From JAAYAY01 sp964429355 (GTDB lineage Bacteria; Planctomycetota; Planctomycetia; Pirellulales; Thermoguttaceae), in contig CAYSCH010000179.1 of the NCBI GenBank assembly GCA_964429355.1, forward strand, positions 1 through 18,295: a stretch of DNA of 18,295 bases, given 5' to 3'. The translations under genes and the position numbers were made by a program. This document shows, piece after piece, positions 8,165 through 14,583 of this stretch (within the stretch, counting starts at the first letter, position 1; each line of letters starts with the position of its first letter). The notes below the pieces were generated by a model. That model had not been told where the DNA came from, did not search any database, and worked only from the letters and a program-made list of their open reading frames with translations.

Positions 8165-8419
8165 ATGACGAAATACGAATTCACCTTGATTCTCAAGGGG
8201 CCACTCGAACTAACCGAGGATATGGCGGACGCGCTGTTCGGAGCCGGGTGCGACGACGGAACGCCGGGAACCTGTGAAGGTGTGTTTTCCATCGACTTCC
8301 ACCGCGAAGCCGAGTCCCTGGAGGCGGCAATCCGGTCCGCGATTGGGAATGTGAGAACGGCAGGCTACCAGGTGGAGAGGGTGGAGATTCTGGCCGAGGC
8401 GGTGGCGGAGCGAGTGTGA
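8165..8419 (+). CDS. Small acidic conserved-type protein, candidate partner of the HicA-like gene
   Basis: An 84-residue acidic protein beginning MTKYEFTLILKG, with a D/E-rich middle (CDDGTPGTCEG), then a predicted helix (ESLEAAIRSAIGNVRTAGY) and a final strand VERVEIL. A strand-helix-strand plan of this size would suit a HicB-like N-terminal fold, but I do not recognise a named family and see no DNA-binding domain. ATG 8165 is preferred over upstream in-frame starts (8114, 8141) because similarity-like sequence begins there and AAGG lies about 10 nt upstream. It is 127 nt downstream of the HicA-like gene without an evident promoter, so cotranscription is plausible. Confidence 0.6.
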   Translation: MTKYEFTLILKGPLELTEDMADALFGAGCDDGTPGTCEGVFSIDFHREAESLEAAIRSAIGNVRTAGYQVERVEILAEAVAERV

Positions 8420-8488
8420 GTTCGATGGGCAGGAGTCGGTCGCGAGGCGGCGTTCCGGATGGGAATGCTCGAATGAACGCACCACGCG

Positions 8489-9085
8489 TTATCTTTCGCG
8501 ATCTCGCGTCTCGATCAATTCCCGCAGCCGCGCGGCGAGTTCCGACGGAACTCGCTCGCACCACGTGCTGTCGATGAGCCCGACCTCGAGAAGGTCGAGA
8601 AGATGGACCTTATCGTTCAGGCGGAATGACGTGAGCTTCATTCGCACCAGGGCTTCCAGAGTGGCCACGGCGAAGTCGGGTCCAGCCTCGGAGTCCGTGA
8701 CATCCGGGGCGGGCAGGAGGTGGTCGGGTCGAACTCGCTCCCCAGCGAAAACGATGTGAATCGCGCTTCGGACGGAGCCCTCCGGGCCATCCAGGAACAG
8801 ATCGACACCGGCAACGTTCTGGTAGACAAAGCCCACCGACTGCAGGGCGGCAACCAGGCGGTCGAAGTCCAGCCGCCGGACCAGCAGGTCCACATCCTTG
8901 GTGTTTCGGACCGCCTCGACGTCGACGCGGGCAACCCAGGCCGCCACCGCATTGCCACCAATGACGACATGGGGGATCCCGGCCTTCTCCAGCGCAGCAG
9001 AGGCACGGCAGGCTCGCTCCCGGACAGCATCCACGGCGGCACTCATCCTTTCCCAGGAGAAACCCTGCAATGAAATTCCGACCAT
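8489..9085 (-). CDS. Solitary nucleotidyltransferase-fold protein
   Basis: A 198-residue product with the hallmark of the DNA polymerase beta-like nucleotidyltransferase superfamily: VIGGNAVAAW (41-50), a conserved R-N-T-K, then DVDLLV with Asp64 and Asp66 as the metal-binding pair. Proteins of this size and type include AbiEii/MenA-like toxins and minor nucleotidyltransferases; the GG...R.T.DVDL pattern fits both. No AbiEi/MenB-like antitoxin lies next to it. The start at 9085 is chosen because a good promoter ends about 52 nt upstream, which excludes the longer frame beginning at 9181. ATG 9046 is an alternative, but its GGAAAGG touches the start codon. It converges with the small + strand gene, leaving 69 nt. 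Confidence 0.7.
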   Translation of the reverse strand: MVGISLQGFSWERMSAAVDAVRERACRASAALEKAGIPHVVIGGNAVAAWVARVDVEAVRNTKDVDLLVRRLDFDRLVAALQSVGFVYQNVAGVDLFLDGPEGSVRSAIHIVFAGERVRPDHLLPAPDVTDSEAGPDFAVATLEALVRMKLTSFRLNDKVHLLDLLEVGLIDSTWCERVPSELAARLRELIETRDRER

Positions 9086-9137
9086 GCTAATCGTCTCTTG
9101 ACGTAACGGATCGACATCGTGGTGGCTGCCCGCTTGT

Positions 9138-9165
9138 ACTATAGCAGGGTCCACGACGAGTTCAA
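9138..9165 (-). promoter_or_regulatory. Promoter of the nucleotidyltransferase gene
   Basis: On the minus strand TTGAAC (9160-9165), a 16-nt spacer and TATAGT (9138-9143) preceded by TGC make an extended -10 promoter with a good -35 (four of six). It predicts a leader of about 45 nt to ATG 9085. The rest of the 226-nt stretch between 9085 and 9312 shows no further gene. Confidence 0.6.
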
Positions 9166-9311
9166 CGGGCAACCTTGGCACTGCGCCGTCTTGCTTCTTC
9201 CTGCTGCACCGAATAGGCCAGCTATGGACAAGGTCCCAGGTTGCCCTGCTTCTTCAGACGCTTGCCGCCGCTGTAATCGAGTTCCTCTCGGGCTGTTTCA
9301 CGCTCCAGGCA

Positions 9312-9869
9312 TCACCAGTCATTTCCCCCAAGGTGCACGGTGCCGGCGGGGAATGCCTGCATTCTCAGCGGCAGCCACATGGAGAGGTTTCCGGGGAGGA
9401 GGGGTTTTTCCAGGCCGTCGGAGTCGACGCGGACGACGGGCTGGTCGGGCAGTTCCAGCCAGCCGCAACGGGCGTAGACGGGAACCGTCTTGGGTTCGCA
9501 GAAGAGGAGGCCGTAGTCGAGGCCCCGCTCGAAAGCCTCGCCCATGGCTGCGGCAAGCATTTTGCGGGTGAGACCTTGCCCGCGACGGTCGGGGAGGACG
9601 GCCACGTTCTGAACACCTGCCACGCGGGCAGGGGCACCGCCGATTGTGATCCAGCGCTCGACCACGCCCAGATGGGCAATCAGCTTCTCGGCCTCGATCA
9701 CCACGGCGCTAAACGACGGCGCGCTGCCGTGCCAGGCGCGGCTGTGAGAGAAGAACTGGGCGTCTTTGGGGAAGCAGGTCACCAGCAACTGCCGGATCGA
9801 GCCGTCGAGTTCCGACGCCAGGTCTTCTTCATTTACGAGCTGAACGGCTGCCATTTCGTTTTTCTGCAT
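9312..9869 (-). CDS. GNAT-family acyltransferase, NodA-like
   Basis: A 185-residue protein with GNAT motif A at 88-100 (VQNVAVLPDRRGQGL, acyl-CoA pyrophosphate loop RRGQGL) and a later PVYARCGW strand typical of the family. The block SHSRAWHGSAP (41-51) and the C-terminal FPAGTVHLGG resemble NodA, the N-acyltransferase of rhizobial Nod factors, more than generic N-acetyltransferases; this is from memory of NodA. It probably transfers an acetyl or acyl group to an amine, perhaps of an amino sugar. It is the last gene of a four-gene unit: its ATG is 13 nt after the stop of the small membrane protein, with AAAGG about 9 nt upstream. A specific substrate cannot be assigned. Confidence 0.8.
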   Translation of the reverse strand: MQKNEMAAVQLVNEEDLASELDGSIRQLLVTCFPKDAQFFSHSRAWHGSAPSFSAVVIEAEKLIAHLGVVERWITIGGAPARVAGVQNVAVLPDRRGQGLTRKMLAAAMGEAFERGLDYGLLFCEPKTVPVYARCGWLELPDQPVVRVDSDGLEKPLLPGNLSMWLPLRMQAFPAGTVHLGGNDW

Positions 9870-9882
9870 GCTCTGTCGCCTT

Positions 9883-10059
9883 TCATCCCCAGAACAGATA
9901 GACGGCCATCTGGACGGCGGCGACCCCGATCGCCCAGAAACGCACGTTGCGCCACCAGGGCGGGACAGACTCCTGCTGGCCGATGCGGTGGCGGGGGATG
10001 ACGATCAGCCAGAGGATCAACAGGGCGAAGACACCAGCAAATGCAAGTCGACCAATCAT
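9883..10059 (-). CDS. 58-residue two-helix membrane protein, coupled to the symporter
   Basis: A small protein of 58 residues with two hydrophobic helices (about 5-21 and 41-57) joined by a polar, Trp-rich loop containing PRHR and PPWWR. Its ATG overlaps the stop of the symporter gene as ATGA, so translation is coupled, and the acetyltransferase gene follows 13 nt later. This layout suggests a small accessory subunit of the SSS transporter, comparable in idea to the small partners of some sodium/solute symporters, but I do not recognise a named family. Every codon was read from the minus strand; no internal stop occurs. Confidence 0.8.
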   Translation of the reverse strand: MIGRLAFAGVFALLILWLIVIPRHRIGQQESVPPWWRNVRFWAIGVAAVQMAVYLFWG

Positions 10060-11603
10060 TGGGGCACCTCTTCTGCAGCCGGAAGGGAATAGACCAGCCC
10101 GCGGAGCCGCTGTTCATCATAGGGTTTCGTGACCAGGCTGACCGCCACCGTACTGACGATGGCTGCGGCGAAGGACCACCAGGCCACCCAGAGGTACGAG
10201 ATGGCCACATGGTCAGGGCCGAGGTGCTTCCAGGCATGGAGGAAGAAGGCCAATCCCACGCCCACGACGATCCCGGCGACGCCGCCGGCCCCGTTGATGC
10301 GGCGAAACAGCATGCCCAGGAGGAGGAGTGCCAGGAGGGCGCCCTGGAACAGGCTGAGGACGGTCTGGAAGGCCTCGAACACCGATCCGAAGTAGTGGAG
10401 CACGAAGTAGGCCCCGGCGGCTCCGCCGGCAAGAAACCACACAACCAGCCAGCGCCCCGCGTTCAAGATGTCGCGCTCATCGGCCTGGGGACGGAAGAGG
10501 GGCACGTAGATGTCTTTCACCCACAGCGTGGCGGCCGAATTCACATAGGAGTCGAGGTTCGACATCACGCCGGCCATGAACGCGCCCAGCACGATCCCCA
10601 GCACCCCGCGGGGCAACAACTGCAGGAGTAGCGGCAATACCCGTCCGCCTTTCCAGTCGGCGGCATCCGTGGGCCCGACCTGGTCGTAGAACAGGGCCAG
10701 GCCGATGAGGCCCGGCAGGACCAGCAGGATCGGGAACACCAGCTTGATTGCCGCACAGAAGATGTAAGACGCACGGGCGGCTGCCTGGCTGTTGGTGCCC
10801 AAGGTTCGTTGGACGATCGCCTGGTTGCCGATCCAGTAGGCCGGCCCGGCCACGAAACCGAGGCCCAGCAGGACGGAGGGCCAGGAGAAATGGGACGCAT
10901 CGGCCGGCAAGACGAGCTTGAAATGGTGCTCGGTGCCGGGCAGTTCCGCCACGCGCCGCTGGAGTTCGCTCCAGCCGCCCACCTCGCTCATACCGAACAC
11001 GCAGATCAGCGTGGCCCCCGCGATCAGGACGATGCAGGACACGAAGTCCGTGAACACCACCGCCTTCAGCCCGCCGAACGTTGTGTAGACGCCGACCCCC
11101 ACTGTCATGATGCCCACGGAGAGGTAGAAATTCCAGCCCAGGAGATGCTCGAACATAGTGCCCGCGCTGACGAAGATCGTGGCCACCATGGCCACCATCG
11201 ATGTGCCCCAGATCAGGGCAAACAGGGTGCGGACCGTGCGGTTGTAGCGGCGGCCGAGGTACTCGGGAATCGTGTAGACCCCGGCGAGCCAGAGATAGGG
11301 CATGAACAGGAACGCGGCCACCAGCACAGGGAAGATGCAGCCGATGAAATCGAAGTTCATCATTACCATGCCGTAGCGATAGCCGTCGTCGGCCAGTCCG
11401 ACCATGTCCTTGGCGCCGATGTCGGAGACCACCAGCGAAGTTCCCGCCGCCCACCAGGGCAACGTTCGCCCGGCGAGGAACACGTCCTTGCCGGTCGTCA
11501 CTCCCCGGCTGAGCCAGAGGCCGACGGCGGTAACGACGAGGAAGTAGAGGACCACGAGGCCGACGTCGATTGGATCCAGCCTGAGTGAGGCGAGAGGTAT
11601 CAT
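10056..11603 (-). CDS. Sodium/solute symporter (SSS family), sugar-type
   Basis: A 515-residue integral membrane protein with about 13 hydrophobic helices. The early KDVFLAGRTLPWW and SLVVSDIGAKDMVG segments and the GGLKAVVFTDF block are SSS (SGLT-like) signatures; SNLDSYVNSAATLWVKDIY is the typical sodium-site helix region. It imports an organic solute, probably a sugar, with Na+. The start at 11603 has AGGGA about 8 nt upstream. It begins 16 nt after the isomerase-like gene and ends overlapping the small membrane protein gene, so all four minus-strand genes form one operon. The substrate is not determined; the neighbouring FucI/AraA-like protein points to a deoxy- or pentose-type sugar. Confidence 0.92.
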   Translation of the reverse strand: MIPLASLRLDPIDVGLVVLYFLVVTAVGLWLSRGVTTGKDVFLAGRTLPWWAAGTSLVVSDIGAKDMVGLADDGYRYGMVMMNFDFIGCIFPVLVAAFLFMPYLWLAGVYTIPEYLGRRYNRTVRTLFALIWGTSMVAMVATIFVSAGTMFEHLLGWNFYLSVGIMTVGVGVYTTFGGLKAVVFTDFVSCIVLIAGATLICVFGMSEVGGWSELQRRVAELPGTEHHFKLVLPADASHFSWPSVLLGLGFVAGPAYWIGNQAIVQRTLGTNSQAAARASYIFCAAIKLVFPILLVLPGLIGLALFYDQVGPTDAADWKGGRVLPLLLQLLPRGVLGIVLGAFMAGVMSNLDSYVNSAATLWVKDIYVPLFRPQADERDILNAGRWLVVWFLAGGAAGAYFVLHYFGSVFEAFQTVLSLFQGALLALLLLGMLFRRINGAGGVAGIVVGVGLAFFLHAWKHLGPDHVAISYLWVAWWSFAAAIVSTVAVSLVTKPYDEQRLRGLVYSLPAAEEVPQ

Positions 11604-11619
11604 GGGAGTTCCCTGGATG

Positions 11620-13203
11620 TCATGCCATGTCGCTGTAGCACTGCCACTGGATCTGGCCGCCGAGCTTCTTCAGGGCGTAGCCGATTTCGCGCAGGTAATT
11701 GCCGTAGACGATCTGGGTGTGGAAGCCTTCCATTTCCCGGGCGAACTGCTGCCACTGGCCGTCGACGGCGATTTCCATCTGGGAGCGGCAGGCCGGATAG
11801 GAGGGTGCGCCGGTGATCTTGCCGCGGAAGGCCTGCCACTTGCTGCAGACCAGGTTGGGGACCACGACCGTGACCTCCTGGCCCAAGGTGTAGTGAGTCT
11901 TGCAGGCGGCGCCGTAGTCGGACTCGTAGTGAGTCATAATCGTAGCGGGCTCGTAGTCTTGCCCGTTCATGCGGCGGGGAGCCTGGCAGTGGGCGACGAA
12001 GAACAGCCCGTCGTAAGGGTAGTGGGAGTTGCAGACGAAGGTCGGCCGGCTGGCGATCCAGCGGAGGAGCACGCCGGGCATGGTATGCGAAAGGTCGGTG
12101 TGGCAATAGGCGGTGTAGCCTTCGTCGTTGGCCAGGCTGAGTACGAAGCAGGCGGGGGTATCGAGCATGGCGATCTGCTCGTGGCCCATGCACTGGGAGA
12201 AGCCGAAATTGCTTGCTCCAGTCTCCTGGAGCAACTGGCGGCAAACGTGGAGGGCCATGTGGGAGTTGAAGACGAACTTGCGGTCGGTCTCCAGCTTGAC
12301 ATTGGGCATGTTCAGCAGTGCGGCCGTCTGTTCTTCAACCTGTTTGCCGATTTGCTGATCGGCACGGGCGGCCTGGAGCCGTTTGGCAAACTCTTCGTTG
12401 CTGACGTCGACAAACTCGTAGCCCCAGACCTCCTTGGCTACGGACGGGCCGTTTTCCTGGGCCTCTTTGCTGTAGGCGGTCAGACCGCCGATCGTGAGCA
12501 TCTTGGTATTCCGAGCATTCTTCAGACCGTACATGGCCCGCAGGCGCCAGAGGAGTTCGTCGTAGCTGTCGACCACGACGTCGTCGGTATCGAAACCTGG
12601 CATTGCGAACAGATCGCCGCTCTGGCGTAAGAATCGCCAGTGGGCAATCTCGAATCCCAGATAAAACGGCCCCGAGCGGTGCCGCACGAACATGACCATG
12701 GGGACCTGCAGGGGCCACTGGGTGCAGGACCCGGCCGCGTAGACGATGCACAGGTCGGTATCGTCGACGGCCACCTCTGCCAGCCTGGCCTGCGAATCGA
12801 GGATCTGGACGGGATGAAACTCGACAGGGAACTCGGACTTTTCCTTGAGCTGGGCCAGTTCCTTCTCGATGCGGCCGGCCTCTTCCCGGGCGGCTTCGGC
12901 GGAGTGAATTCCGCCGTAGCCTCGCCAGGAGCTTTTTTCCTGGGGCGTCGGCACGTCGTGGACCAGGATGGGCTTGACTCGCAATGCAGCCCCGCGGGGA
13001 AACGGCTCCCCGGCACTGACCGGCTCGGCGGCTACGGCGCGGGCATCGGCGGCAGCCATGGTGAGTCCACCGATGGCCACTCCCGCGGCACTCGCCGCTT
13101 GGAGAAAGCGGCGACGGGATACGCCACCGGTGGGTTGCGGATTGCTGCAGCATGCGGGGCAGGATGACTGGCTGACAAGGTTGAGTTTGGTTTTCTTGTT
13201 CAT
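11620..13203 (-). CDS. Tat-exported sugar-isomerase-like (FucI/AraA-fold) protein
   Basis: A 527-residue protein with a Tat signal: SRRRFLQ at 29-35, then a hydrophobic alanine/glycine-rich stretch to about residue 55. The longer frame from 13284 is rejected because AGGGAGA precedes ATG 13203. The mature part has the two-part layout of L-fucose/L-arabinose isomerase-like proteins: an N-terminal segment up to about 300, then blocks such as FNSHMALHV, CHTDLSHTMPGVLL (367-380), RPTFVCNSHYPYDG and FFVAHCQAP, which align in spirit with the E/D and HCG metal-site region of FucI-like enzymes, though some acidic residues differ. An unusual CPACC lies before the Tat motif. It is first in the operon with the symporter. 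Isomerase activity outside the cytoplasm would be odd, so a sugar-binding or processing role is possible. Confidence 0.65.
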   Translation of the reverse strand: MNKKTKLNLVSQSSCPACCSNPQPTGGVSRRRFLQAASAAGVAIGGLTMAAADARAVAAEPVSAGEPFPRGAALRVKPILVHDVPTPQEKSSWRGYGGIHSAEAAREEAGRIEKELAQLKEKSEFPVEFHPVQILDSQARLAEVAVDDTDLCIVYAAGSCTQWPLQVPMVMFVRHRSGPFYLGFEIAHWRFLRQSGDLFAMPGFDTDDVVVDSYDELLWRLRAMYGLKNARNTKMLTIGGLTAYSKEAQENGPSVAKEVWGYEFVDVSNEEFAKRLQAARADQQIGKQVEEQTAALLNMPNVKLETDRKFVFNSHMALHVCRQLLQETGASNFGFSQCMGHEQIAMLDTPACFVLSLANDEGYTAYCHTDLSHTMPGVLLRWIASRPTFVCNSHYPYDGLFFVAHCQAPRRMNGQDYEPATIMTHYESDYGAACKTHYTLGQEVTVVVPNLVCSKWQAFRGKITGAPSYPACRSQMEIAVDGQWQQFAREMEGFHTQIVYGNYLREIGYALKKLGGQIQWQCYSDMA

Positions 13204-13240
13204 GATCGATTCTCCCTTCGCGTGTGAGCGAAAAGACGTG

Positions 13241-13352
13241 GACGGGGCTGACAGAGTTCGTACGCACGACACTGGCGCAGCCAAGCGCGGGGCAAGCCCA
13301 CGCGGCTATCTTCATGACGACTACCCTTCCGCGAGTCACACAAGGCCATTTA
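13241..13352. repeat. Interspersed repeat, copy 1 (112 bp)
   Basis: The first 70 bp (13241-13310) match 14383-14452 at 62 of 70 positions with no gap; the right part matches 14532-14568 with a 6-nt gap. The core is GGGGCAAGCCCACGCGGCTAT with a small GGGC-AA-GCCC inverted repeat. On the minus strand the element begins 2 nt after the stop of the CPBP gene and ends 37 nt before the isomerase-like ATG. It has no long coding capacity of its own; read on the minus strand it carries a conserved-looking AAWACPALGC frame. Confidence 0.85.
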
Positions 13353-13354
13353 GT

Positions 13355-14290
13355 TCACTGGATGATTTCAGGATCGCGGTTTGCCTCTTGAATTCCGTCT
13401 CCGGCGCCTTTCTCCGAAAATCGCCGCAGCAGAGCTACAAAACACACCAGGCCAACCAGTACGCACCCTATTTCGAAAACCGTCTGCACAATCTGGGGAA
13501 CCTCACCGAACTTGACGACCATGCGCCAGGCATTGAGCGAACCGTTGATGAAGGCATGGCAGAGGATGCTGGGGCCGATCGAGTCGCATCTCCAGGCAAG
13601 AAATCCCAGCCAGAGTCCGAGCGGGAAAGCGGCAACCACCGTATGCGGCTGCACGTGGACAACGGCGAACATTAGGGAGGTTACTCCAATCGCCCAGAGC
13701 GGAGACCAACGCTCCAGCAAACGCCGCTGCACGTAGCCGCGAAACATGAGCTCTTCGCTGATGCCGGGCACGATGGCAATACTCAGCACGAACGGCACCG
13801 CGGCGGCCGGCGTCATATTCTTGTAGAGCAGCTCCACCATGGGATCCGGAGGCACGATCAGAGCCAGTGCCTGCGCCAATGCCAGAGCGATGGCCAATGG
13901 GGCTATGGAAGCGAACATCGCGAGCAGATACACGCCACGAGTTGCCTTCACGGGAAGAAGGCCCAGCCGCTCCCACACGGGCGTCGGCGACAGCCAGGCG
14001 GGAACGATTGCCCCCAATCCATACGCAACGCCACCACAGACAATGAATGCCATGAACATCCATGGTGTCATCAGCTTCTCAGGCATGGAGTCCATGAAAT
14101 CCCGAATGCTGGCGCCCCCGGCGACGGCAACGAGGATCAGTATGACGACGGCAAGGATCGAGAAACCGAAATTGGCTAACGTTGCCAGAACGACGGCGAC
14201 AAACAACGTCCATATGCGAGGTTTTCGATGCGGCGCCGGCAATGGACCGAGCTCATCGCCCAGCGATGCGACAACTACGTCGTCCGACAT
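13355..14290 (-). CDS. CPBP family glutamic intramembrane protease
   Basis: A 311-residue protein with about eight hydrophobic helices and the Abi/CAAX-protease signature: E179-E180-x-x-x-R184 (EELMFRGY), His212 in FAVVHVQP and His245 with Asn249 in CHAFING. These residues form the glutamic intramembrane protease active site (Rce1-type). Targets in bacteria are mostly unknown; roles in signal processing and bacteriocin immunity have been described. ATG 14290 is chosen because GGAGGAGAAG precedes it; the upstream frame to 14443 runs into the repeat and is rejected. The gene sits alone between two direct copies of the interspersed repeat. Confidence 0.88.
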   Translation of the reverse strand: MSDDVVVASLGDELGPLPAPHRKPRIWTLFVAVVLATLANFGFSILAVVILILVAVAGGASIRDFMDSMPEKLMTPWMFMAFIVCGGVAYGLGAIVPAWLSPTPVWERLGLLPVKATRGVYLLAMFASIAPLAIALALAQALALIVPPDPMVELLYKNMTPAAAVPFVLSIAIVPGISEELMFRGYVQRRLLERWSPLWAIGVTSLMFAVVHVQPHTVVAAFPLGLWLGFLAWRCDSIGPSILCHAFINGSLNAWRMVVKFGEVPQIVQTVFEIGCVLVGLVCFVALLRRFSEKGAGDGIQEANRDPEIIQ

Positions 14291-14382
14291 GATCACTTCT
14301 CCTCCACCTGGAGTAGTGAACTCGGTCGATCCAAATGGACTGGCGGAGGAAATTGGGGCAAGGCGCTGGAGGAATTCGATGG

Positions 14383-14568
14383 GTCGGGGCTGATAGAGTT
14401 CGCACGCAAGGCACGGAAGCAGCCAAGCGCGGGGCAAGCCCACGCGGCTATCATTGTGATGGCAGAGTGTCTTGAAGAACGCAGGCTAAAGCCTGTACTC
14501 CAACAAGCATGGGGCAAGCCCACGCGGCTATTTTCATAACCCTTCATGGAATCACGCAAGGCCATCTA
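14383..14568. repeat. Interspersed repeat, copy 2 (186 bp, with an 80-bp duplicated module)
   Basis: It has the same left arm as copy 1 (14383-14452) and the same right arm (14532-14568), but the 21-bp core occurs twice, at 14431-14451 and 14511-14531, exactly 80 bp apart. Between them is a second small palindrome, CAGGCTAAAGCCTG (14482-14495). On the minus strand the element starts 15 nt after the GH141-like stop codon. The remaining 92 nt to the CPBP start hold only its leader. Confidence 0.85.
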
Positions 14569-14583
14569 TCGCTACCCTCTCGA

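Noticed and set aside
14482..14495. CAGGCTAAAGCCTG as a rho-independent terminator
   Set aside because: The loop is only 2 nt, there is no T-tract on either strand, and it is part of a repeated module.
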